Source of the DNA: Reticulitermes lucifugus
Lineage: Eukaryota; Arthropoda; Insecta; Blattodea; Rhinotermitidae
DNA: 56,141 bases
Reading direction: 5' to 3'
NCBI GenBank assembly: GCA_026260175.1
Contig: JAKCWW010002126.1
Location: 5,276-61,416 of the forward strand
The notes under the pieces are model-generated. The model did no database searches, had not been told where the DNA came from, and was given only the letters and a program-made list of their open reading frames with translations. The translations under genes were made by a program, and so were the position numbers. Positions within the stretch are counted from its first letter, which is position 1; every line of letters begins with the position of its first letter. Positions 34,001 through 47,893 of the stretch are shown here, piece by piece.

Positions 34001-36265
34001 CATCTTAATATTACCGTAACAAGGACAAACGGGCTAAGCCTGATAACCTTCAAACAAAGCGGTGCTGTTTCTTATAACGGGACAGCACTGGACAGGAAAA
34101 TGCTTTCATATTGTTAGTTTTAAAGGTTATAAATATAACATAAAATACTGAGCTACAGCAACAACATAACCACTGCATGTTTAATAATGATAACTAAGTC
34201 CATAAAGTAAAGTCTTTGAAAAATCTGCGGCAAGAAATTCTCAACTTTCTATCAGACCCGAAGGTTCGTTATTTTGTTCACAAGAATTTGCCGCTATTTC
34301 CTATCTGGATCCAGATAAATCCAATCAACGTTCTGCCAAACTACTCCTTTAAGATGAATTTCAGTATCATCTTACCATCTAGGCCTAGGTCTGGGAAGCG
34401 GTCTTTTTCCTTCAGCTTTAGCAACCAAAGAATTTTCAGCATTTTCAAGCGTTCTGAATGCGAAGTGACGACATTTATCGCGATCGGTAAATTCGGTTTA
34501 GCATCTACGTATGTGCGTGCGTGGGTGTATTGTGTATATGTGTGCGTATGATTGTTTGTATGTGTGTATGTATGTACTTGGTTCTATGTGCGTTTTATTG
34601 AATTCTCTGTGATATCTGTGTTGCTTAGGAACATATCTCGCCCACGCCCTTTATTTGCCTCCCCTCAGTAACTAAGTGGCATTGAGAATACGTCTAACGT
34701 TTTGAATTCCGAAGAAAAATTTCCCTGTTCCTTAACATCTTAAGCGACAAGTAAAAGTTAACTCTCTGAGAGAAAGAAGTACCAAATTATTTTTTCGTAC
34801 CGTTAATTTAGTCTCCAAACGCAGCATCATGTACTATCACATGCATTCTGTACCAATTCCTGCCTGAGTACTGCATTATATTCAGTTAACGTATTAAGAA
34901 TTTGAACAGTGAATGGGAGATGTGTAGACTCTTTATTTCTGGGGGGAGGGGGGAAATAACATAATTTTTAGGGCTTCAAGCTTCGCCCGCTTGTCCTTCT
35001 GTTGTAAATGTAATGAAATAACATCTGAATAGTAAAAAATAGCGGCCTCAGATAATGAGGATAAATTTGATTTCATGATAAACGGTTAAATGCAAATTTG
35101 AAATACAGTGTGATAGTCTTACAGAAATTAATTTTAACCAATGTTAATAGCATGATAATATCCAGTTTCTGCCTCACAAAGAATATTGCATCCCCATTAC
35201 ACAGAGCAGTCAGTTAATAATGTTGAGGGAAGTAATGTCTGTTCAGTTTGAGAACCACAGAAAACGCATAGAGCGCTCTGCGGCCAGCAGAATGCACATA
35301 TTTGTACGCTGAGGCAGCTGATCAAATGTAGTAATTATTGTGCTTTAAAGGGATATCCTCGTCACTCACACAGCCGTCTACCCGCTACCGACACTTAACG
35401 CTGGTTTCGCTGCAGTTCTCTTAGGAATATCAACTAAGAATTCCGCTCATAAATTTACGGGTGACAAGCAGTCCGACAGCCACGTAGAGAGATAAGACAG
35501 TTCAAAGTTTCTTATAGCGAATACATAATTTTTTACAACTTATCTACTGTTCACTGAACGGTGGGTGTACTTTGCCTCACTGTCAGCGCCGCGCTGACTC
35601 ATCAACTTTTCTGACACATTTGTGTTGCGGGTTAATCTTCAAGACTTACAGTAGGTTTTCCCGCAACTTAGTAGTTTATATTATTTTTTACATGAGAGAG
35701 AAACATATTTTTATTTTATTAATCATTCGATGGAGCATATTAAGAAATAATTTACAGTTCTTTGGTTATAATTTCATAATAAGTGATAAATAATCTAATA
35801 TTAATTTTTACATAGAAATTGCAATTCAATAGGTAATAAAAAATTTTACATGCTACACAAACCAGCAGTTTGGCTATAATACCTTGCAAGATCTGGGTCT
35901 TGAAAGCAGAGTATTTTGAGTAATCACAATTTCCATATAAGAATTGACGCTGAATTACAACTGTGTTGCATTATTTCTCCTAGGTCCTAAGTGGACCCTG
36001 TTCGATTTCCCTAATTAAGAAAAGAATAGTTCTTTTTCCTGATTAGCACACAGCGTGTTTAAGGTACTCCAGTCTGCCGTTACCAGCGTCTTGATTAGTA
36101 CGCAGTGCTTTGAATTTACTCCACTCTAACCGTAGCGTAAGGTTTATTCTATAATTGCTCTAGTGAGCAGACTCGTGTACATTTTTTTAATTATATTTTA
36201 TACTGTTTTCTTGTGGTCTATAGTTCTTATGGCATTGTCATATATTATTTTTATACTTCGTATGA
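34001..36265. other. no gene recognised; TG-rich patch
   Basis: An imperfect (TG)n region lies at about 34505-34590. Nothing else is recognised. Confidence 0.45.
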
Positions 36266-36267
36266 TG

Positions 36268-36548
36268 AGGTACGCGGTGGCGCAGTTGGTTGAGGCATTG
36301 CGCTACCAGCTGGAAGGTTGCGGGTTAGGTTCCCGGTGGGGTCATTGGAATTTTTTATTGACTTAATCCTTTCAGCCGCACTGTGTACCTGGGGTTGACT
36401 CAGCCTCTAACAGAAATGAATACCAGGGATGTCTCCTGGGGGTAAAGGCGGCCGGTGCGTAGGGCTGAGAACCTTTACACCTTCTTGTGCTGATTTTCTA
36501 GAAATTCTGGAAGCCTCAAAGTCCTGGAGCCCTAAGGGCTTGTCCAGA
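36268..36548 (+). mobile_element. SINE family A, full length
   Basis: The tRNA-like head holds an exact-looking A box (TGGCGCAGTTGG) and a worn B-box region (gggttaggttcccgg). Its body is gaataccagggatgtctcct, then gggggtaaaggcggccggtg and agggctga. Its tail is tctagaaattctgga and ccctaagggcttgtcc. It is the reference copy for the ones at 1 and 2168. Confidence 0.9.
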
Positions 36549-37512
36549 GTAGCTGTACCTTATTTACTTCGTATCATATATTCTCTTTCTTGTATTCTCC
36601 TTTTACCTGTAATTGGTTTCTTGATTTTGTCAGCCACTTTAAAAGTTTATTGAATTATTACTCTTGTTGCTATTGATCGTAAATTTAATGGAAGGGGTTT
36701 CTTAAACATGTCTGACTCCAAGGGCTTTGTTCAGAATTTAGTTTTCATCTTCTGCACAAAGTTCTTCCTCTCGATTTGTTTTCGTTCTTTGCCAGCATCA
36801 GGGAAAGCCAAGCCCGGCACTATGTATCATTAATCTCCTTCACCAGAAACAATAACTAGACACAGCATTGGCTAGAGAAAAGTTGGCAATACGGCATATC
36901 AAGTAGACTAGTGGAAAAGTCCATTGAGAATTCAACAGAATGTTTCTTTATTGATGAAGGTATGTACAAATCTAGACCGTCTGATGATTAACGTTATTTG
37001 TAAGACACTGAGGGTCTAGTCTAAGTAAAAGTATGTGCATTTCGAGACGTCTGGAGATAAACGCCGTCTGTCTGCTTGTGGTAGGAACTACATCCCCTAT
37101 GCGTGAATCACATATGCATTTAGTCAAAACATGAATCTTCACATTGCATATACATACAAGTAGCTGCAGACAGGCACATAAAACAAATAATCCTACAGCG
37201 TAGCTCTGCACCCAGACATTTTGTTTGGTAGTCACGAATTTAAATAAATCTCTAAAAAACCGCATTATTTTTTGCATTTTAAATTACCCTTCACAAAGAA
37301 AACACAGTTATTAATGCAAAGGTTTTTGACTGAATTCACAGACTGGAACGGCATGTCGACTGCGGAATTTCAGAGCACTTCCTGCACATGGATGAATCTG
37401 CAACTGAATTCATAATGTACTACTGCTCATTGTATATTAACTTCATATTTGCATCCTATCTCAAATATTTTCCCCTCTAGCCTCCGCTCAATCAAAATTT
37501 GTGTCTGAAAAT

Positions 37513-37802
37513 CAGGGCAGGATTTACGTATAAGCTAGACAAGCTACAGCTTATGGTCTCACATTAGAAGGGTCCTCAGTGAGACCGCCTCACTAAAAAA
37601 TTAAATTCGTTTGTAAATAATAAAAATCACAATACAAAATAATTACAACAGTTATTAAAAATGAATGTATATATGCAATGTAGCATTTTATACTTGCCGT
37701 TCCACAAGCATAAACAACTATTAAACCTAAAATTTAGTGGAGGGGGAAGGGCCTCTTAAATGTTACAGCGTAGGGCCCACAACACGCTTAAATCCGTCCC
37801 GG
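37513..37802. mobile_element. hAT-type MITE with 8 bp target-site duplication
   Basis: The element is about 290 bp and starts CAGGGCAGGATTTACG. It ends with the inverted form CGCTTAAATCCGTCCCGG, so the ends share GGATTTA and GGG. It is flanked by ctgaaaat (37505-37512) and gtgaaact (37803-37810), matching at 6 of 8 positions, the duplication length expected of hAT elements. It has no coding capacity. Confidence 0.72.
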
Positions 37803-37964
37803 GTGAAACTAGAAAGTCTTAGCTAAGTATCAGGACTTCTTGAAACGGAGATCGGTCAATGTTAAGGAAGCCACAAAGAGCTATGGAAAAGTGTACATAA
37901 GTATATCTAAGCTCCACGCGGAAGTGGGACCAAGTTGTGTATTGTGGCCGTGTCATTAACATTA

Positions 37965-38285
37965 TCATTATCAGTGGCACTACAGCCTTAAGTGGGCCTT
38001 GGCCTCTTCTACGATTCTCCCCCATCCATCTCTATTCTTAGTGTCTATCTTCCAGTTTCTATGGAGTTCGTTACAGAGTGATCAGTCCAGCGTTTCTTCT
38101 TAGATGATCCTTAAAATTTTTCTTTTTATGGGCTGAGGTTTTCAGCCCCTCGGCCGTCCCTCAACATGGAAGACCAGGCCTCCGTATTTATATTCCCAGA
38201 GACAGGTTAGCCCGGTTTTACCGCCAGGCACTGGATAGCTTGGCTACCTCAGGATTGCGACATCCTACCCACTTAGTAAGCCAGT
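37965..38285 (-). repeat. unclassified interspersed repeat
   Basis: It begins cagtggcactacagccttaa, continues gtgggccttggcctc, and later has ccaggcactggatagcttgg. Parts resemble remembered dispersed insect repeats. The strand is uncertain. Confidence 0.45.
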
Positions 38286-41200
38286 GAGGGGATAATTTTT
38301 AAATATCTATTAGAGAATATCTTGATGTGAATCTTTACGTGTGGGCAAATGGTTTGCTAGGGATAGTGTTGGCCACATTCGAGAGATCGATATGTCCGAA
38401 TACCGCATAATTAACGAATTCAATAATTGAAATTAATTCACTTAACTTAATTTTTAAAGTGCATAGAAACGGGGAAAACAAGCTACAGGAAGGCAACTGC
38501 GTAAAAATAAATAGAAGTGCTATAAAGTATTATAAATATTAACAGCAATAAAGTATAAAAACCAAATTCGCATTGGAAGAAAATGGTGTAAGCCTAGAGA
38601 GTTCTGTCAAAAGGCAACCCTCATCAATTATTGAATCATTATTAGATATCATTAAGAAAGTTAAATAAATACAATTCGGTCTACATTTATTAATATTCGT
38701 GTAGACTACGTACGCCGAAGAAATACACCTGGCTAAAGGATGAGCGATGAGCAAATTACTTTATTTTGAAGATATTGCAAAGAAAGAGGCCATTGACTTA
38801 TCGCCACCTGTGTTGAAGTCTTGACAAATTCGAATTAATATACTTTCATATTTATTGTGACAAATTTCAGTAACAATTCTGATTATAGCGCAAGAATAAA
38901 AATTACGTTCAAATTTTTTATGCTTTCAACAAACCAATCAATCCAGTCCATCTCCAGGGGAGAGATGTCTACTCAAATTTATATTGCATTAGGATGTTTT
39001 GTAGAAACATAAGAATATCCATAGCAAAGGAAAAGGTCCAAGGTAAAGAATCAAGCACAGCACTTTTAAATTTTAAGAGAAAATATAATATACATCGAAC
39101 TAATTCTGGAACTTACTGTCCAAAAGTCCCAAAAGAGTTACCAAATTGTCTACGAACCGATGAATTCTCTTTGCTTTACGAGTAAAATACTTAGCAAAGC
39201 GCGTTTTTACTTGTATGTATTTTCATTACGTTTTCGAAAACCCACTTCCACACAAAGTTAACATCAGCCTGCAGACTTACAAGCCTCAACACTCTTAATA
39301 CTAAAATATACGTTCAGGTTATTAGTTGTTAAGTGTTAAACTACAAATATCCTTAAAAAATCAGTGAAAATTAAGGATCCTAATGTAGATCAACGTGGAA
39401 CGCCAAAATTTATAATGTAACAAGAATAAAGGTAAAGGAAATTGGAAACGAGTTTCTTCTATTGGTCCAACAGCCATATAACCATCTAACAGAACTAGAT
39501 GACAATACAAAATTGCTAAATTTACAAAGAAGCAGGGATGGGGGATTGTCGAAAGCATAATTTAAATGAAAACAAAGAAGAACACTTTGTCCTTCAATAT
39601 CCACCACCACAACAGTATTAAAGTGTGAATAAATTCGTAGAATTGAAATAATATTTTATGAAACCAATCTGAGAAGGATCAAATTTGTGTTTAAAATAAC
39701 GATGATGTTAAAATATAATGAATTCAAATAATTATGAAAGCTATTATGCACAGAGGTGGGTCTCTGATTACAAACACAGGAATAGTAATTTTTAAAATGC
39801 TGGAACAACAATGGTATTCTTCCACAAGAGGAGAATATCTCTGATTACATGAATCAGAGTTAAAAGACCCTTAAAAATATGAAGATGTCATTTGATTAAA
39901 AAGGTCGGGATTCCATTAATGCGCACATAATTTGAAGGTTTCAAGACGATCTATCTGACTTCTTTAAGAGAAAAAAGGTACGTAAGAAAATGGTCGAGGT
40001 TACAAAATGAGGAATAAATATTGGGTTATTTGAGTTAAAAATAGACTTGAACTGATATACAAAGGCTTCGCCTATCTTTCTAAGATCATTAGCAATCTGG
40101 TAACTAATTTTAAATTTAATAAAGTACTATTTTTTCTTTTAAAGCTAGAAATATTTCCATGACTTACTTACGTTGATTTTCAAGCCTCTCACAAACGGAA
40201 TTTAACCTTTGCCCTCTGTTTGACCTAGGAGTGATTTTAAAAATTCGCCAATTTCTATAAACTTTTGATTTATTATTATAAGAATAATAATGCTTATTTG
40301 TTGATTTAGGGCCTCAAAATACTAGAAACCCAATATTAAATCTTGGACTTCTTGGGTTACTTGCAGGGATCAAATTGATGTATGGAATCTCTAGCAACTT
40401 GTTGAATGAAACATTAACAGGTAACTGCCTATGGAAACCAGAGAATTTTGAAGATAAAATTTCATAAAGAAATTCTTAATTAACACCTGCATAATTCCAA
40501 CATAAACAAAAAGAAACTTTCAGAAACTATGCCAGCAATAAACTAAATTCGGTAAAAAATTGAAGCTGTAAGTTTTGAAAAGAAAAAATAAGTGCTTTGA
40601 TATAGTGACGTCAATGTCGGAAGTGTCTGGATGCACAAGATCATTAAAGCCCTTGTCAAGAACATGGTATTTTTGCACTAATTAAGCGAAACATAGCATA
40701 CAGCATTACGAATAATGTCAGCTCTAATATCGGGGTAGTAATGTGAGTCACTAACAATATAATCGTGCTCGGTCTAAACACAAATTTGGTCTTGAACGTG
40801 ATTAGAAGGAACACGATTACATTATTATTATTATTATTGTGATATTGTAAACACAACGAGGATGGATAGCCTTAAGGTTGTGAGTTAGCTGAGTAAAAAC
40901 CATTAATCCAGCCATAATTGAAAATATTAAAATCCCCAGAAGTACGAGGATAACACGGCAAACTTGTGGATAAAACTGAATTTCCGGGCGTTCCGAATAA
41001 CGTTCGGTGCGTCAGTATTCGTTTCAGGGGAAAATAATATGTTCCAGTAAGCAAATTGGAACGGCCAAGGATTAAAATTTCAGCACAAAGTTATTCGTTA
41101 GTGAGTTCAAGATCATGGCTACCTTTAAATGTAGCTTTAAATATCACTGAAAGATAAACTTGAATCAAAATATTCCTTTCTTATTAAAAATACCAAATAC

Positions 41201-42240
41201 ATATGCAAGGATGTTTTAGTTTTAAACAGAATTTTACAGCCATGCCTTAGTTATGCAAATAGTTTTTAGTGTTGAGCAAAAATATTTTCAAAAATAGGTA
41301 AATTTTTGTAACTAATTGCTACCTTTTTGAGAAAAATATCGATGTAATTAAAGAATTCTTCATGGACACGTCAAAAGGCTATGAAATGCTAGTGTACCTG
41401 TCGCCCAAAATGATGCGTTAAGAATACGGGTCGTTTCCTCTCTGCGTCAGACTCTCACTAACAGGAGTAATCAACATTGTGTTCGGTGACATCATAGCAA
41501 CAGCAGAGGGAGCTGCTGTGGTAATAAGCTTACCAGGTGTTTTGGAGAGGTACACCTAATCAGGAGTGGGTTTACCATATTAAGGGGCAATTAGGTACCT
41601 AGTAGAACAAACACCAGTCTTGTGAATGAATGCAAATTCCACTTCAATAACCCAAATACGAACGGATGCATACATATCTGGTTTCTTTTCTAATCTGGCG
41701 CAAAATAAATTCTGTCAGCTTTTATGCATCATTGGTATTACCTCAGAATTAAATAGTTAAAAGATAAAGGTCTCTGACATTTCCTTTTTCAGAATAATTT
41801 GAAGAGACGCCAAATTTTTCACCCAAGTCGAAAGCTGGTGGCGATCGTTTATTGCGCTAAATATTGTGGTGCTGGTGTGGATTGTTGTGTAACCGTAAAT
41901 TAGGTTGTGGTTTTTTGTGCTTTAAAACCATCAGCTGTCACGTACAGTGAAAGAAACTGAAGCAGCAAGCCAATAAGTTTTACGTCACTGTACGACATAA
42001 CATCAGTCAGAAGAAGACGACGCAGTAAAAACTAGTGACATTGCTTCTTGCTGCGACTGTTGTTGATAATCCTGTAGTGCAGATATAAAACCAGTAATGA
42101 AGATGTAGGTACACTGTGAGAAACCTCTTTAAATTTTATTTAAAATACTCATTATCTTCATACACTTGTTGAACAACTTGCTGAATCTTTACGAAGCACC
42201 TGAACTAAATTTTCAACCAAATTATGAGTAACAGGTCAAT
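38286..42240. other. no gene recognised
   Basis: AT-rich DNA with a (TTA)n run at 40821-40838. I found no exon or repeat with confidence. Confidence 0.45.
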
Positions 42241-42242
42241 AA

Positions 42243-42390
42243 GTCGGTTTTCCCCTGTCAATTTCATTCCATTGGTGCTCCATTAATTGTAAAACTTGGT
42301 AAAAAAACTGCTCCTCTTCATCACAGGGTTGCACAAGAAGCCTTAAGGCTGCGGTGCGTCCGTCTGCTGCAGGGCCTTTCACCACGCAAA
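42243..42390 (+). mobile_element. SINE family C tail
   Basis: It reads tcggttttcccctgtcaatt, ccattggtgctccatta, catcacagggttgcac, and gccttaaggctgcggtgcgt, then an A-rich end. Same order as the minus-strand copies at 49391 and 50262. Confidence 0.8.
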
Positions 42391-42394
42391 AAAA

Positions 42395-45300
42395 AAACAG
42401 GTCAATAAGGAGCAAGTCAATCTAACACAACTCTAAATAAACTGGAGTGTTAGACTGATTTATATGTGTTTAACACAAAGGAATATATCAAACTTCTTTT
42501 CCTACCCCCCACCCCCACCCCCTGCCGGTGAAAGAATGAATAATAATTCCATTCAGTCACGTTATCTCTTGAACATAAACAGTGAAATGATTCCGCTGGT
42601 CGGGTAGAAGTTCCCTTTCCCTAGATGCAATCTTCTTCGGAAACTCAGCAGTAGATGCACATCTCACGTTGCGTGTAGGCGTGCTATCGTTCTTAAAAAG
42701 CGAGACGCGTAAACGCGTGATGGATACTACACACTTATGACATGTAGATTCCATTTTCGGTATAAAAATTAACATTCATTATAACGCACTTTAAAAAATT
42801 GAGATAAAATCTCGTGTTTTTAGCCCATAATATCTAATAAATTTCCGTTTTACAGTGGGAAACCTCATTACACACGTGTACTTCTGAAGCACCTCTCTAG
42901 GCCGCAGAACGTGGCGAACTCCAAATAACATCTACATGTTTAACACAGCAAAAACACATCTTTACGGCGCGAGGGCTGAATGATAATGATAAAAATAATA
43001 GCTGGCTTTTATTTTATACTAAAGCTTAATATGCTTTTATAAATATGTCCAGTATATTTTCTTATTTATTAATCGAAGAGACAAAAGTGTCACTACTTAA
43101 AACTGCCATATTTGGCATAAAAACACTTTCTGCTTCTTTGCATTGCAAATCTATAAATGGGCTTGATTTCCGTCCAAAACACAGCATTTGAAAGCTAATG
43201 TGGGCTGTACTTAGAATACTGGTTCCTAATATCACCAGAAACGGCTTTTTGTGAATTCTTAAAAGAAGCAATACATTTGTTTCAAAATTTGACTTTTAAG
43301 TTTGTCTCTCTTAAAGGAACGTTTGTACTACATTAAATCACTCTTATTGACAGGTCTGTTTTCCTAATTTTGGTTATGAGACAGAAAGAGAAAGTAGAAT
43401 CTACTTGTCAAATTTCTCGCTCATTTGTAGTGCAGGGCACAAATAACTTATCTGCATACTTCTGTACTTCACTTCTTTAGAAACTACATATACGAAAGTT
43501 CTGACAGACACTTGACATTTTAAATGACAAGCATTTCTTCAAAAGCAGCCATCTCCTTTCAAACTCTGTCGAAGTGACGAGTTTATTACAACTTTGTAAT
43601 ATGCTTCCCAGAAAGACGCAAATCCAACTTCAGGTATCTGACTACAGCAACAATATGTTGCCAAGATATTTGTGACAAAAGTTGGATTAATATGGCGCAG
43701 CAGGGAAGTGTTACCAGCTGCAGCTGAAAGCTGTTCCATCTTTGATGTTTTAGCTGATATTAATTCCAGCATTCTGTCGCTACTTTCCGTGAAGTGTTTG
43801 ATGCCAACCAATATATTCTTATATAGACGCTACAAACCTATTTCAGCCCAGAGTACTAGCACCTCACGTTACAGGTTCGCGCAATCAACAAATATTTACT
43901 ATGGAAGTTAACTCTATATTTGCGCTTTATAATCTCGTTCTTCATCTTGGGCTTTTAGACTCCCGAAACTCAAGTAAAAATCTCTTTCGAGATATTGGCC
44001 TACATTTAGGCTTTTCTTCGCTGCATTGTCCGCTGTAGGTGTTGGTCTTACGCCTTTACCAAGGACTTCTGCCTAAATGTCTGAAAGATATATAATTTTA
44101 GTTTTGCTTATATACAGGCCGAGCTGGCTAGTAGGTATAAACAGAAAAAGAGCAGCTGCTTTTCAGAACTCCAAGAAGAAGGCTAAGTGTGTATGAGTAC
44201 ATATATATATATATATATATATACTCGGTTAATTCCTAACATATTGAAACCATCGTATTCACATATATTAGCGCAAACTCTGCTGTCAAAATTTTAACCG
44301 AGTGCCATTAAATGCAACGCAGTCTTACTCATTCAGTTTTTCAAACAACCCGACATATTTCGAGATTTTAGGCACATTTTCATATTCAACACAACTACTG
44401 AGGTTTTACCAGTGATTTTGGCATACAGTAATTGATCTTGTGGTTTCCAAAACTTTAGTTAAAATTAAATGATAATTAAGTATTATGTCCCGAAATATGC
44501 AAACCAGGTGAATAAAATTTTGTACGACTTTTTTATGGTTCTTTTCAGCTTTCGTGTAACTCACAAATATATATATACGGGTGTAAAAATAAAAACATTA
44601 TATTTATGTGCAAGGCAATTATGATTATTGGCTGTCGTCAGTAAATTGTCACTATTTTGCTAATCCTGTGTATTTTATAAATCCCTTTTGACAACGTAAC
44701 CTATTCATAGTTTGTACAGTAAAATAGTAACTATCTGTAATGGCTGTGGTGTAAACGCCACAAATTGACTGATTCGTAATCGGTATGAGTAGCCACATAT
44801 TTAGAATCTTCTTGTCAGCATGTCTATTTTATGGGGAGAGATAATTTTTATTTTTAGACACAAGAGCTTATTCGAAACCATTCAATGACGTTCACATAAA
44901 TTTATATTCACTTTCTTTCAACTTCATATTTTTTGCTATAATCTCGCAAAGAGCTTCATTATGTAAAATTTCCTTTTCACTATTTCATATATATTTTTTC
45001 CTTTCTTCACAAACACTCACACACGCACACAAACACACACACACTACCCTCTTACAAATCGCAGTGTTTTATATTTAGTTACTCTAACATTGCATAATGA
45101 ATGTAGCAATGCAGTTCCTACTTGCATAATATTCCTAATTCCCAGTCCCAATATTTTACTGTCTGCTTTACGCCTGTCCATTATTTTATGTTCCAATATG
45201 CCTATAGGTTTCATACCTATTGTGATTAAGATGGTTTTGAGAATAAAGAGTAGGCGTGGACATCGGTAATATTTCAAGTGTTATGCTTGTATGTATTTGT

Positions 45301-45425
45301 GCACACACATGTGATTTATAAGCGCGCTGAATATTACGAATGTCTTGTAGTAGACCCACAAGCTCAGTACCTTTGGCGGCTTACCACGAAATGAAAAAAT
45401 TATCGCAGTTATAAAAACAGTCTCA
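42395..45425. other. no gene recognised; microsatellites
   Basis: It contains a C-rich run at 42505-42525, (AT)n at 44200-44222 and (CA)n at about 45010-45045. One minus-strand open frame at 43672-43830 has exon-like composition but no convincing acceptor. Confidence 0.45.
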
Positions 45426-45427
45426 TG

Positions 45428-45680
45428 CGAACAATAAATCCCGTCCATCTGATGCTTCTTGGCTTGATGACGTCAATAACGAACATTCAAGTCTTCTGGG
45501 GTACGATGCCGTGCCGTTTGGTAAAAATTACAGATCAACAAGCTGTCATACACAACACTATTTACCAAGCGATACGGCATCATATCCCAAAAACTTTCAT
45601 CTTCATCCAAGCAGCCCGCTGTGAGAACCTCAAATTTCGTGACCATAGCATTTCTTACCAAATACAAATATAAGTAGTAC
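45428..45680. repeat. FWD-x-x-PC repeat (family H) with internal inverted arms
   Basis: Plus strand 45494-45525 and minus strand 45561-45593 are imperfect inverted copies that read FWGTMPCRLV and FWDMMPYRLV respectively. This resembles a widespread insect repeat with FWDVTPCRLV; here it is duplicated head-to-head or folded back. Confidence 0.65.
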
Positions 45681-46639
45681 ATGTTTTTCTCCAGCCGCCG
45701 CAGTTTGCTTATTCATCTCAGCGCCCTATTTTGAAAGACTCAAACTTGTGCAAGTCGCTTTGAAACATAAATTAAAATTATTGTCTAGTTTAATGAAACG
45801 GGACTCATGTTGCTAATTTCTACAAAATGCAACCTTTGCAAATAGTATATTATACTTTATAAATTGTAAATACTAGTGAGCTGAAGTGTGCAACAATACA
45901 CTGAAGCTGCGTAAACGGCACAAAACTTTACATGACCAAGTTTCTTATTCAACTCCTTTTATTGATTTGTACCCGTGTAAAAGATGTATCGCGCATGACA
46001 TTGAATACTTGTGGTAAACATCTTGCTTTACATTTATGATCACGTACACTAAATACATAAATTAATACAGAACTTAAGCAGTAGTTTCTCTTAAAAAACG
46101 TCAAATTCGAAAGGCTGAGAAGCAGATGGGAGGAAGACATAAATTTGTTTTTCCAAAGATTGGTCTTGAGGATGAGAGTTTGTGGAATTGACTCTGGAGA
46201 GTGTGAAATGGTAGCAATCAGTACTAACGGAGTATAAACATTGTATTCCTTACCATAAAGCTTACCTTACTCAACCGTTTTACCGCAAGCTTTTTTTTTT
46301 CAAGTGTGCCGCGAAACCCTCAATCGAAGAAGTGTCATATAAAATCAATTAGGCAAATTAGAATTTTAAAAATGGAAAATTGATAAATGCTTTCCTTACA
46401 TCCACGCGCAAATAAATTGTTAATAAAGCGTTTGTAAATTCGAAGAATTCTTTGCTAGACTTAAGCGTACTTTGGTGCATAAAATGTCTGGAAAACACGG
46501 CATTACGTTAAGTGTATTTTAATTGATGTTCTTATCAGAATTTAATTGCCTTTCTCTTTACGACAATTTTATGTTTTTGTACGAAAGTGACAAGTATTTT
46601 ACGACTGTGTTTATTCTTATTATAAATTTTATTTCCCTA

Positions 46640-46905
46640 TGCCGGTCCCATTGGCCGCGCGGTCTAAGGCGTGGGTCTGCAGCCGTACGCCTCCTGGGAT
46701 TGTGGGTTCGAATCCTGCCGGGGCCATGAATGTCTGTCTCTTGTGATTGTTGTGTGTTGTCAGGTAGAGGTCTTTGCGACGGGCTGATCACTCGTCCAGA
46801 GGAGTCCTACCGAATGTGGTGTATTTTAAGTGAGTGGGGTCATGAAGCCTCGATAGTGAGGAGGCCCTGACCAACTAAGGGCTGTTGCGCCATTGGATAA
46901 AAAAA
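46640..46905 (+). mobile_element. SINE family B, full length
   Basis: It starts gccggtcccattggccgcgc, with ggtctaaggcgtgggtctgc and the B box gggttcgaatcc. The body includes gaatgtctgtctcttgtgat, gtccagaggagtcctaccga and catgaagcctcgatagtgag. It ends gcgccattggataaaaaaag. Confidence 0.92.
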
Positions 46906-47893
46906 GAAAATTTCTAATTCTAGTGCTCGGCAAGAACAGACATTTATATCAAAAGTGGGTCTCAGCATAAAAATATTGAGAACCACTTTCACATAAATGC
47001 GTAAGTGCGTGCTGTACGTGATTGGAAAGGAGCACAAATCAGTGCCTTATCAACGACGCCCACAATCTAAGCGTTTTGTACTTTAAACTCTGGTCGCTAA
47101 CGCAAAAATATTATAAACAGCTTTCTCTGAATTGAAGAGCCTACGTAGCGCAAAATAGGACGCCAGAATTACACGGTTAATAAACTCGGGAGAAAGTGAT
47201 AGTAACCTCTTTGAAGACACTCTGCCCTATTTCGTGTACTTGTCTGCAGAACTCTAGAATCGATGTGATGGCAGGTACGCCTACCTCCGTCAGACGCTGT
47301 ACTGATGTCTGGTAACAGAGTCTGAAGTTTCAACGTCTGTGGCCGATCCCCTTTCCAAGAATTCCTGCCACATTTATGACGACTCAGATTACAATTAATT
47401 CTGATTCCGAAAATATCCTACAGTCTGGTCCATTAACACCTTAAGAAGGAAAGGTTGGTTCATCATAGGTGTTACCAGAGCTCATTATGTGATAATATTT
47501 TGCCCCAGTTCAGTACAAATTCTATAATAAAATTAATTTGCAATCTCATTAAATTAGAAGAAAATAGTCTTCTTATTCGCCTTAAATGCCGGAACGGCGA
47601 ACGTCTTGAGGGCCACATAGTGGTCTCATTAAGCCTTACACGGTTGCAAAGCAATGAAACTCAATCGACATGAATTGTTTTATGCACTAAAAATCCTGTG
47701 ATCCGCTTACCAATCAGACGAGATATGAAGGAACAGACACGGTAACAGATTAAACACTTTCAAATTCTACATATTAGAGTCTGGTATATTGCGGCATGAT
47801 AATTAAGAATATGCCGAGTTTTCTGTTTCCGCCAGTCGTGTTCCCACGGATCTGTCTTCTGGTGTATGTCGCTTTATAAACTACCAAAATGAT

